Origin: Bacteroidales bacterium
GTDB taxonomy: Bacteria > Bacteroidota > Bacteroidia > Bacteroidales > Muribaculaceae
Assembly (NCBI GenBank): GCA_910575615.1
Contig: CAJTEX010000002.1
Span: 62,001 to 126,000 of the forward strand
Direction: 5' to 3'
DNA length: 64,000 bases
Shown: positions 16,561-24,862 of the stretch, piece by piece
How the letters are laid out: every line of letters begins with the position of its first letter
How positions within the stretch are numbered: the first letter of the stretch is position 1
The notes under the pieces: model-generated
The model's input: the letters and a program-made list of their open reading frames with translations, nothing else
Database searches by the model: none
Told to the model about the DNA's origin: nothing
Made by a program: the position numbers and the translations under genes

Positions 16561-19524
16561 ATGCAAAAAGCATTCCCAAATCCGGCACGGCTGCTCGGCC
16601 TCCTGATGGTCTTCCTCGCGGGGACATTCGGGGCATGGGCACAGTCGACTGTCAGCGGAGTCGTCGAGGACGCCTCCGGCGAGCCGCTTATCGGCGCGAC
16701 AGTGCTTGTCAAAGGCACACAGACCGCCACCTCCACCAACATCGACGGAGAGTTCTCGCTCCAGGCCAGCCCCGGCGCGACCCTCGTGGTGAGCTACATC
16801 GGCTACAAGACCGTGGAGGCTCCAGCCAAGAGCGGCATGAAAGTCACCCTCGAGGAGGACAACAACATCCTCGACGAAGTAGTGGTCATCGGCTACGGCT
16901 CGGTGAAACGCAAGGATGTCACCACCGCCATCTCCACCATCTCGTCGAAAGACCTTGAGAACCGCCCCATCGTGTCGGCGGCCCAGGCCCTGCAGGGCAA
17001 GGCAGCCGGTGTGTCGGTGGTATCGCCCAACGGCGCGCCCGGCGGCGAGATGACCATCCGTGTGCGCGGAACGACATCATTCAACGGCTCCAACGACCCC
17101 CTCTATGTGGTTGACGGGGTACCTGTCGACAACATCAACTTCCTCGCGCCCAGCGATATCGCCGACCTGCAGATACTCAAAGACGCGTCGTCGGCGGCCA
17201 TCTACGGCTCGCGCGCGGCCAACGGTGTGATCCTCATCTCCACCAAGTCGGCCTCGACCGAGCGCCCCTCGGTGACACTCAACGCCCAGTATGGCTGGTC
17301 AAAGGTGCGCAAGTCGATGGAGGTGCTCAACGCCGCCCAGTACAAGGAGCTGCAGGATGAGATCGGCATGATCTCGCTGCCCGACAACCTGCGCGACCGC
17401 ACCGACTGGTTTGACGAGACCTACCGCACCGGCTCAAACCAGAATTACCAGGTCTCAATCTCGCAGAACACCGGCAAGACCAAGTATCTCATGAACCTCG
17501 GCTACCTGAGGGAGGACGGTGTCATCAAGCCCTCGTTCTACAACCGCTACAACTTCCGCGTCAATGTCGACACCGAGGTCTTCTCATGGCTCAACGCCAC
17601 GGCCAACGTGATGTATTCAGACTACACCTCCAACGGCATCAACACCGGCAACGGGGCCAACCGAGGCGGCGTGGTGCTGGCCGTCATCAACACCCCCACC
17701 TACGCCCCGGTGTGGAATCCCGACAAGCCCGACCAGTATTACAACAACTTCTACGGCGTAAACATCACATCACCCTCCGAGAACCTCGGACGCGGGGCCA
17801 ACGCCCGCAACCGCGAGAACCGACTGATAGCCTCGGGCAACCTGCTCTTCAAGATCATCCCCGGCCTGACGTTCAACTCCAAGTTCACCCTCGACCGCCG
17901 CAACGGCCACAACACCGACTTCGTAGACCCCATCGCCGGGAGCTACGGGCGTGAGAACTACGGCATCGGCACCGACACCCGCTCGACCAACCAGCTGCTC
18001 GTATGGGACAACGTGGCCAACTACGTCCACCAGTTCGGCAAGCACCGTCTCGACGTGATGGCCGGGCAGTCATGGACCGACTCCCAGTGGACCCAGAGCT
18101 ACATCCGCGGCACCCACTTCCGCAACGGCGACATCCAGACCCTCAACGCCGCCAACAAAATCGACTGGAGCGCCACCGGCACCAACGCCTCCGGCTGGGG
18201 CATCCTCTCGTGGTTCGGCCGCGTGGCCTACAACTTCGACGACCGCTACCTGGTGACGGCCAATGTCCGCGCCGACGGCTCCTCGAAGCTCCATCCCGAC
18301 CACCGCTGGGGCGTGTTCCCCTCCTTCTCCGCCGCCTGGCGTGTGTCGCAGGAAAGCTTCCTCAAGGATGTGCAGTGGATCGACGACCTGAAAATCCGCG
18401 GCGGCTGGGGCCAGACCGGCAACCAGTCGGGCATCGGCGACTACGCCTACCTGCAGCGCTACAACATCAACCGCATCGAGTGGTTCGTCGAAGGGCAGGC
18501 CAACGCGCTTCCCACCATCTCTCAGGCCAACCTGCGCACCACCGACCTGACCTGGGAGACCACCACCCAGACCAACATCGGCGTTGACTTCTCGGTGTTG
18601 CGCTCGCGCCTCAACTTCACCGCCGACATCTACTGGAAGAAGACCACCGACATGCTGATGAATGTGTCGCTCCCCGCCGGGGCCGCCGCCGCCAGCACAA
18701 TCGCCCGCAACGAGGGTGAGATGACCAACCGGGGATTCGAGTTCGCCATCACCTCCCACAACTTCACCGGCGCGTTCCAGTGGGACACCAGCTTCAACAT
18801 GTCGTTCAACCGCAACAAGCTCACCAAACTCTCACTCCAGAAAATCTACTCCGACGCGACGACCTCCGATTATGTCAACGAGCAGGTAGTCCGCAACGAG
18901 CCGGGCCGCTCGCTGGGGGGATTCTACGGCTACTTCGCCGACGGTGTCGACCCCGAGACCGGCGAGCTCAACTACCGCGACCTCAACGGCGACGGCAAAA
19001 TCACCTCGTCAGACCGTGGCTACATCGGCGACCCCAACCCCGACTTCACCTTCGGTATGACCAACACCTTCTCTTACAAGGGCTTCCACCTGAGCATCTT
19101 CCTGCAGGGCTCTTACGGCAACGACATCTACAACGCCTCGAAGATGGAGATGATGGGCATGTATGACGGCAAGAACCAGATCACCGACGTGTTGCGCCGC
19201 TGGCGCATCCCCGGCCAGATCACCGATGTGCCCAAGGCGGGCTTCGACATGAAGAACTCCACCTACTTCATCGAGGACGGCTCTTACCTGCGCGTCAAGG
19301 ACATCACCCTGAGCTATGACTTCTCGGGCAAATGGATGCGCAAGCTCCACCTTGCCAAGCTCCAGCCCTATTTCACCGTCACCAACCTGCTGACCTGGAC
19401 CCGCTACTCGGGCATGGACCCCGAGGTGAACCAGTGGGGCAACAGTGGCGCGGTGCAGGGCATCGACTGGGGCACTTATCCCCAGACCAAGACATTCACC
19501 CTTGGCGTGAACGTGGTGTTCTGA
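16561..19524 (+). CDS. susC: SusC/RagA-type TonB-dependent outer-membrane transporter
   Basis: A 987-residue glycan importer. A signal peptide (about 1-28, ending GAWAQ) is followed by a carboxypeptidase-regulatory-like domain (about 30-110, 'DASGEPLIGATVLVKGT'), the TonB-contact and plug region ('VVIGYGSVKRKDVTTAIS', then 'GEMTIRVRGTTSFNGSNDPL' and 'DASSAAIYGSRAANGVILIS'), and a 22-strand barrel ending in the aromatic-terminated last strand (C-terminal 'VNVVF'). The length is normal. It forms the outer-membrane pore of a SusCD pedal-bin complex with the next gene. The neighbouring GH30 and GH3 suggest that the cargo is a beta-glucan oligosaccharide. Confidence 0.97.
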   Translation: MQKAFPNPARLLGLLMVFLAGTFGAWAQSTVSGVVEDASGEPLIGATVLVKGTQTATSTNIDGEFSLQASPGATLVVSYIGYKTVEAPAKSGMKVTLEEDNNILDEVVVIGYGSVKRKDVTTAISTISSKDLENRPIVSAAQALQGKAAGVSVVSPNGAPGGEMTIRVRGTTSFNGSNDPLYVVDGVPVDNINFLAPSDIADLQILKDASSAAIYGSRAANGVILISTKSASTERPSVTLNAQYGWSKVRKSMEVLNAAQYKELQDEIGMISLPDNLRDRTDWFDETYRTGSNQNYQVSISQNTGKTKYLMNLGYLREDGVIKPSFYNRYNFRVNVDTEVFSWLNATANVMYSDYTSNGINTGNGANRGGVVLAVINTPTYAPVWNPDKPDQYYNNFYGVNITSPSENLGRGANARNRENRLIASGNLLFKIIPGLTFNSKFTLDRRNGHNTDFVDPIAGSYGRENYGIGTDTRSTNQLLVWDNVANYVHQFGKHRLDVMAGQSWTDSQWTQSYIRGTHFRNGDIQTLNAANKIDWSATGTNASGWGILSWFGRVAYNFDDRYLVTANVRADGSSKLHPDHRWGVFPSFSAAWRVSQESFLKDVQWIDDLKIRGGWGQTGNQSGIGDYAYLQRYNINRIEWFVEGQANALPTISQANLRTTDLTWETTTQTNIGVDFSVLRSRLNFTADIYWKKTTDMLMNVSLPAGAAAASTIARNEGEMTNRGFEFAITSHNFTGAFQWDTSFNMSFNRNKLTKLSLQKIYSDATTSDYVNEQVVRNEPGRSLGGFYGYFADGVDPETGELNYRDLNGDGKITSSDRGYIGDPNPDFTFGMTNTFSYKGFHLSIFLQGSYGNDIYNASKMEMMGMYDGKNQITDVLRRWRIPGQITDVPKAGFDMKNSTYFIEDGSYLRVKDITLSYDFSGKWMRKLHLAKLQPYFTVTNLLTWTRYSGMDPEVNQWGNSGAVQGIDWGTYPQTKTFTLGVNVVF

Positions 19525-19571
19525 CCCATCCCCCTTTTTCCCGAAGGCTAACAGATTTAATATCCTGAAAA

Positions 19572-21086
19572 ATGAGAATAAAGAGACTGATATATCCCGC
19601 GGCGGCAGTCATCATGTTGTCGCTGCTCCCCACCGGATGCTCCCTGCAGTATGATCCGGAAGACACCTACTCCGACATCACCGAAGGGATCACCGAGGAG
19701 GCCGAGGAGGTGGTGTTCAAAGACAAGGCCGCCGTCGAGAGCTACATGACGGCGATGTACAAGAAAATCACCGACCAGCAGGAACACTGGTATCTCGACC
19801 AGCTGCTGATCGCCGACTGCCACTCAGACAACGCCTATGTCGGCACCACGGGCGCCGAGGTGGTGCCTTACGAGGACAACTCCATCGAGGGGTCAAACTC
19901 GGTCATCGCCCGCGACTGGAGCCGCTTCCTGGAGGACGCGGCGGTGGCCACGAAGATGATCCAGAACCTCGACAAGGTGCAGGACGGGTCGCTGTCGCAG
20001 CAGGAGCAGAACCGCTACTCGGCGCAGGCCCGCATCTTCCGCGCCATGATATGGTTTGACATGGTGCGCCTGTGGGGCTCCATCCCCGTCATCACCGTGT
20101 CGGCCGGCAACATCACCGCCGACAATGTCGACGAGATGTATGAGGCTTATTTCCCCGAGCAGAACACCATCGAGGAGGCCTATGCCGCCATCGAGGCAGA
20201 CCTGCTCTTCGCCGAGCAGTGGGCACCGGAGGTGACCACCGACAAGACCCTCTTCACAAAGGGTGTGGCCCATGCCTACCTGGCCAAGATCTACGCCGAG
20301 AAGACCCTCCGCAACTACGACAAGGTAATCGAGTATGCCGACAAGTGCGCGGCCGACGGCTATGACCTGGTGGATGACTTCTCGACCCTCTGGGCCGCCC
20401 CGGCCCCCGGCTACGAGCCGGTGCGCGACACCAAGGAGTCAATCCTCGAGGGGCATTTCTACACCGGCAGCGGCAACTGGTGCTCCTGGATGTACGGCGC
20501 GCCTGTCGACAACCCCTCCAACAACTTCACCTGGGCCAAGTGGGTGACCCCCTCGCGCGACCTGACCCGCCTGTTTGAGCAGAACGGCGACACCAAACGC
20601 TATGACGAGACCGTCGCCTGGTATGGCTGCACCTGGAGCAACTACTATCCCGCCGACAACTACGCCTTCATGAACAAATGCCGCTCATCATACAGCAGCA
20701 TCATAAAGTGTCGCTACGCCGACATCCTCCTGCTCAAGGCCGAGGCCCTGATCATGAAAGGCGACCTCGCCGGAGGGGCCGACATCATCGACCGCATCCG
20801 CCAGCGCGCGGGCATCGCCAAGCTGACCGCCGACAAGAAGTCGAGCCAGCAGGCACTGCTCAACGCCTACCTCGACGAGCGGCGCATGGAGCTGGCCCTC
20901 GAGGGGCAGCGATGGTTTGACCTCTGCCGCCTCGACAAGGTGGAGGAGGTGATGAACGCCGTCTACGCCAAAGACTCAGGCCGCCACGCCCAGCGTTCAC
21001 CCTACAACCAGTTCTCATACCTCCTCCCGATTCCCCAGGGAGCAATCGACCAGAACTCCAACCTGGTACAGAACCCCGGCTACTAA
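19572..21086 (+). CDS. susD: SusD/RagB-type surface glycan-binding lipoprotein
   Basis: A 504-residue lipoprotein with lipobox LPTGC (C23). It has the SusD fold: N-terminal helical TPR scaffold ('SAQARIFRAMIWFDMVRLWG', 'AKIYAEKTLRNYDKVIEYAD') and the C-terminal conserved stretch 'RRMELALEGQRWFDLCRL' followed by 'YLLPIPQGAIDQNSNLVQNP', the standard family ending. It would cap the SusC barrel and deliver oligosaccharide. It begins 47 bases after susC, in the same operon. Confidence 0.96.
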   Translation: MRIKRLIYPAAAVIMLSLLPTGCSLQYDPEDTYSDITEGITEEAEEVVFKDKAAVESYMTAMYKKITDQQEHWYLDQLLIADCHSDNAYVGTTGAEVVPYEDNSIEGSNSVIARDWSRFLEDAAVATKMIQNLDKVQDGSLSQQEQNRYSAQARIFRAMIWFDMVRLWGSIPVITVSAGNITADNVDEMYEAYFPEQNTIEEAYAAIEADLLFAEQWAPEVTTDKTLFTKGVAHAYLAKIYAEKTLRNYDKVIEYADKCAADGYDLVDDFSTLWAAPAPGYEPVRDTKESILEGHFYTGSGNWCSWMYGAPVDNPSNNFTWAKWVTPSRDLTRLFEQNGDTKRYDETVAWYGCTWSNYYPADNYAFMNKCRSSYSSIIKCRYADILLLKAEALIMKGDLAGGADIIDRIRQRAGIAKLTADKKSSQQALLNAYLDERRMELALEGQRWFDLCRLDKVEEVMNAVYAKDSGRHAQRSPYNQFSYLLPIPQGAIDQNSNLVQNPGY

Positions 21087-21165
21087 CAACAGGTGACGCG
21101 GCGGCGCGGGGCGGCCATCACCGCCTCCCCCCGCCCCCTCCCCGACTTCCAAACCCGTAAAAAAC

Positions 21166-22668
21166 ATGTTTACCAAATACAGACTCAACAATATGTTACT
21201 TGGCTCCCTGTTATGCTCCGTGGCGCTCTTCTCTGCCGCCTGCGACGACAACGACAAATTCCCCGAAGAGGAGACCGCGCCACAGCCCGTCTGGGTCGAC
21301 GGCGACGTTAGGGTGCTGACCACCACAAACAACCGTTCCAAAGACCTGACCCCCTCGGCCATCTCTTTCTCCTCGAAAGACAACATGTCGCCCCGCTCGA
21401 TATATCTCGACCCCTCTCAGACCTACCAGGAAATCGACGGCTTCGGCGCGGCCATCACCGGCTCCGCCGCCTACAACCTAATGAAGATGGCCCCCGAGGA
21501 CCGCGCCAAGTTCCTCAAGGAGACCTTCTCCGTCACCGAGGGCTACGGCATGAGCTATATCCGCATCTGCATCGGCTGCTCTGACTTCTCGCTGAGCGAG
21601 TACACCTGCTGCGACACCCCGGGCATCGAGAATTTCGCCCTCACCGCCGAGGAGACCAACTATGTCATCCCCGTGGTGAAGGAAATCCTCGCCATCAACC
21701 CCGACGTCAAGATTCTCGGCTCACCCTGGACCGCTCCCCGCTGGATGAAGGTCAACAACCTCACCGACCTCCAGCCTACCACCTCATGGACCGGCGGCCA
21801 GCTCAACCCGACATACTACCAGGATTACGCCGAGTATTTCGTCAAGTGGATACAGGCTTTCCGCCAGAACGGCATCGAAATCCACGCCGTAACCCTCCAG
21901 AACGAGCCCCTCAACCGTGGCAACTCAGCCTCGATGTTCATGGGCTGGGAGGAGCAGCGCGACTTCATCAAGCAGGCGGTAGGCCCGAAGTTCGCCGCCG
22001 CAGGCATCACAGCCAAAATCTACGCCTTCGACCACAACTACAACTATGACAACATGGCCGACCAGCAGGGCTATCCCACCAAGATCTACGCCGACGCCGA
22101 CGCGTCGCGCTACATCGCCGGGGCTGCCTACCACAACTACGGCGGCAACCGCGACGAGCTCAACAAAGTCCACGCCGCCTATCCCGACAAGGAGCTGATT
22201 TTCACCGAGTCGACCGCTGGAGACTGGAACGACGGGGCCAACCTCTCGACCCACCTCGTGGCCGACATGGAGGAGCTGGCCCTGGGCACTGTCAACAACT
22301 GGGCGCGCGGCGCAATCATCTGGAACCTGATGCTCGACGCCAACCGTGGGCCCAACCGTCCCGGCGGCTGCATCAACGGCTTCGGCGCGGTCGACATCGA
22401 CACCTCTTACAAGAACATCCAGCGCAACTCGTTCTACTACAACATGTGCCACATGTCGGCCGTGGTGAAACCCGGCGCGCGCCGCATCGCCACCTCGGGC
22501 TACACCGCCAGCGGCCTCACCTACGCCGCCTTCCGCAACCCCGACGGCACCTATGCTTTCGTGGCCTCCAACAACTCCTCCGAGGAGCAGAAAATAACCC
22601 TCGACGACGGCAACCGCCACTTCTCTGCCTCTGTCCCCGCCAAAGGCATCGCATCCTTCATCTGGTAA
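21166..22668 (+). CDS. Surface GH30 glycoside hydrolase, probable endo-beta-1,6-glucanase
   Basis: A 500-residue lipoprotein (lipobox FSAAC, C26), followed by an acidic DDND region as in exported Bacteroidetes surface lipoproteins. The (beta/alpha)8 domain of GH30 is plain: 'YQEIDGFGAAITGSAAYNL' at the start, the acid/base Glu in 'TLQNEPLN' (E247) and the nucleophile Glu in 'LIFTESTAG' (E348), then the beta-sandwich side domain at the C-terminus. The best parallel is the GH30_3 enzyme of the Bacteroides thetaiotaomicron beta-1,6-glucan locus (BT3312), which holds the same place in its operon. GH30 also includes glucosylceramidases and xylanases, so the substrate is an inference from locus order. 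Confidence 0.88.
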   Translation: MFTKYRLNNMLLGSLLCSVALFSAACDDNDKFPEEETAPQPVWVDGDVRVLTTTNNRSKDLTPSAISFSSKDNMSPRSIYLDPSQTYQEIDGFGAAITGSAAYNLMKMAPEDRAKFLKETFSVTEGYGMSYIRICIGCSDFSLSEYTCCDTPGIENFALTAEETNYVIPVVKEILAINPDVKILGSPWTAPRWMKVNNLTDLQPTTSWTGGQLNPTYYQDYAEYFVKWIQAFRQNGIEIHAVTLQNEPLNRGNSASMFMGWEEQRDFIKQAVGPKFAAAGITAKIYAFDHNYNYDNMADQQGYPTKIYADADASRYIAGAAYHNYGGNRDELNKVHAAYPDKELIFTESTAGDWNDGANLSTHLVADMEELALGTVNNWARGAIIWNLMLDANRGPNRPGGCINGFGAVDIDTSYKNIQRNSFYYNMCHMSAVVKPGARRIATSGYTASGLTYAAFRNPDGTYAFVASNNSSEEQKITLDDGNRHFSASVPAKGIASFIW

Positions 22669-22701
22669 CGCCCACATCGACAACCTTCAAAACGATACCC
22701 A

Positions 22702-24741
22702 ATGAAACTCAGATATATTCTTCCCCTCGCGCTCGTCATGCCCGCCCTGCTGTGGTCGTGCAAGGATGACGAGGAGCCGTTCGGGAATCCGGTAATCGAT
22801 TACCGCGACGCCACGGAGACAGCCCATTTCGGCGACTCGCTGGCTTTCACCGTCAACGCCTCAGACGCGGAGGTGGCCCTGTCTACCCTCAAGGCCCAGC
22901 TGTATTACGGCGACGAGATGGTGGAGGAGACCGTGATCCGCACCAAGGAGAGCGGCAAGGACTATTCCGGCAAAATCTACCTGCCGTATTTCGCCAACGT
23001 GCCCGACGGCACCGCCACCCTGAAGCTTGTCCTCCAGAACATCAACTTCACCATCTCCGAGCAGGAGTATCCGGTGAGAATCACCCATCCCGACTTCCCC
23101 TACCTGACTCTCAAGACCGAGGATGGCGCGGAATACCGCATGGAGAAGACCGGGGCCGACACTTACGCCGTCTCTGACCGTTTCCCCCAGAAGCTCAAGG
23201 CTTTTGTCATCGCCCCCAAAGTAGGCGACAACGGCAACGAGCTGGTGTTTGGCTACGAGAACTCGCAGGTGAAAATCGGGGCCGAGAGCGCGATACCCTT
23301 CTCAAGCTCGCGCGGCGGCAAGTTTGCCATCGAACTCAACACCCGCACCTTCGCCGCCTCACCATTCTCCGTGCTGAAACTCAACGGCCAGGAGATGGAG
23401 TCGGTCGACGACAACACCGCCAAGCTCGACATGACCCTCTCCCAGGGGCAGACCATCACCCCCGAGGGATTCAGCAGCTTCGGTGACTGGTGGATCGACA
23501 CCGACTGGTTCACCCGCAACGATGACGGCTCGCTGACCTTCACCGCCATGGGTGGCGAATACCGCCTGATCGCCGACCAGAAGCTGCAGTATTTCCGCGT
23601 GGAGACGCTCCTCAACGGCGCGCCCGCCTCGCTCCAGGCCGACGGCTCTGGCGCGCTCTGGGTGATCGGCGCAGACTTCGGCAAGCCCGGCGTCAGCTCC
23701 AACGAGACCGGCTGGACCACCGAGAAGGCTGTCTGCATGGCCCCCGTGGCCGACAAGGTCTACCAGATGACCCTCGTCGGGGGCAAGACGGTGAAGACCA
23801 CCTCCGCCAACTTCAAATTCTACGGCGACGCCATGAGCTGGGGCAACGAGTTCAAGCATGACCGCCTGACCTCCGCCTCGTCGCTCATAGGCGTGGGTGA
23901 CGGCGACGGCCATGACGACGGCAACCTTTACCTGCTCGACGGAGTGACGCTGAAAGATAATGTCATCTATGTCTTCCGTGTCGACTTCACCGCCGGGACA
24001 AGCAACGGCGTGCTGACCGTCACCGAGGCCGGCGAACAGCCTTTCGAGGAGAAGCCCGTCTACCTCAACGGGGTAAAGATGACCACCGGCGACAACGCCA
24101 TATACAGCGTCATCACCGACCTCGCCCAGGGTGGCACCCTTGATTTCAACTCGGTCGACGGCCTGGCCGATTACTATTTCGACCCTGATTTCATGGCCTA
24201 CGACGCTGACAACGACATAATCACCTTCCTGCCTGTCGACGGCACCTACCAGGTTGTCCTCGACAAGCTCGGGGCGACGGTCTCGGCCCAGCGTTACGAC
24301 GGCACATCACCTGCCACCCTCTCGGCCGACGGCCACGGGGCCATCTACATGATGGGGTGGGGGGCAGGTTCGCCGAGCCTCGACTCGCAATTTGGCTGGG
24401 AGACCAGCCAGGCATACGGCATGGCCGAGGTGTCGCCCAAGGTCTACCGCTTCACCGCCGTGGCCGGCCCTGAGACCGGCTCGGAAATCGGGCAGCGCCT
24501 GCGCGCCGACTACCTCAGCATCAAATTCTTCCACCAGAAGGGCTGGGGCGGCGAGTTCAACCCCTCGGCAGGCAACGGCCTGTCGCTCGCTCCCGGCACC
24601 GAAGCTCTTCTGCAGGCCAATTCCGACGGCAACTTCGAGCTGGCCGCCGGTGTCAGCCTCGAGACCGGAGCGACCTATGTGATGACCATCGACCTCTCGG
24701 CAGGCAACGATGCCGGCACCATCTCCCTGGTCAAGAAATGA
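22702..24741 (+). CDS. Surface glycan-binding lipoprotein of the utilisation locus
   Basis: A 679-residue lipoprotein (lipobox LLWSC, C20, followed by KDDEE). After an Ig-like N-terminal domain (about 30-145) it has two related beta-rich modules: about residues 230-450 ('FSSFGDWWIDTDWFTRNDDG') and about 450-679 ('VDGLADYYFDPDFMAYDADN'), each with a 'G.W....KA/QAYGMAEV..KVY' segment, so it seems to have arisen by internal duplication. No catalytic signature. In the beta-1,6-glucan locus of Bacteroides the gene at this position encodes a surface glycan-binding protein. It lies 33 bases after GH30. Confidence 0.82.
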   Translation: MKLRYILPLALVMPALLWSCKDDEEPFGNPVIDYRDATETAHFGDSLAFTVNASDAEVALSTLKAQLYYGDEMVEETVIRTKESGKDYSGKIYLPYFANVPDGTATLKLVLQNINFTISEQEYPVRITHPDFPYLTLKTEDGAEYRMEKTGADTYAVSDRFPQKLKAFVIAPKVGDNGNELVFGYENSQVKIGAESAIPFSSSRGGKFAIELNTRTFAASPFSVLKLNGQEMESVDDNTAKLDMTLSQGQTITPEGFSSFGDWWIDTDWFTRNDDGSLTFTAMGGEYRLIADQKLQYFRVETLLNGAPASLQADGSGALWVIGADFGKPGVSSNETGWTTEKAVCMAPVADKVYQMTLVGGKTVKTTSANFKFYGDAMSWGNEFKHDRLTSASSLIGVGDGDGHDDGNLYLLDGVTLKDNVIYVFRVDFTAGTSNGVLTVTEAGEQPFEEKPVYLNGVKMTTGDNAIYSVITDLAQGGTLDFNSVDGLADYYFDPDFMAYDADNDIITFLPVDGTYQVVLDKLGATVSAQRYDGTSPATLSADGHGAIYMMGWGAGSPSLDSQFGWETSQAYGMAEVSPKVYRFTAVAGPETGSEIGQRLRADYLSIKFFHQKGWGGEFNPSAGNGLSLAPGTEALLQANSDGNFELAAGVSLETGATYVMTIDLSAGNDAGTISLVKK

Positions 24742-24764
24742 CCTCACGGTTGCCATCCCCGCGT

Positions 24765-24792
24765 CCGGCCCATTCCTGACAGAGCGGGCCGG
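24765..24792 (+). terminator. Stem-loop between the binding lipoprotein and GH3
   Basis: CCGGCCC (24765-24771) pairs with GGGCCGG (24786-24792) across a 14-base loop. No T-run follows, so it is more likely an mRNA-stabilising or partial attenuation hairpin inside the operon than a full terminator. Confidence 0.45.
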
Positions 24793-24862
24793 GGCGGGGG
24801 CGGCCCCCTCACCTCCCGATTTGATGACAATATCCACCAATAGTCACTTTCCTTAATCTCTG

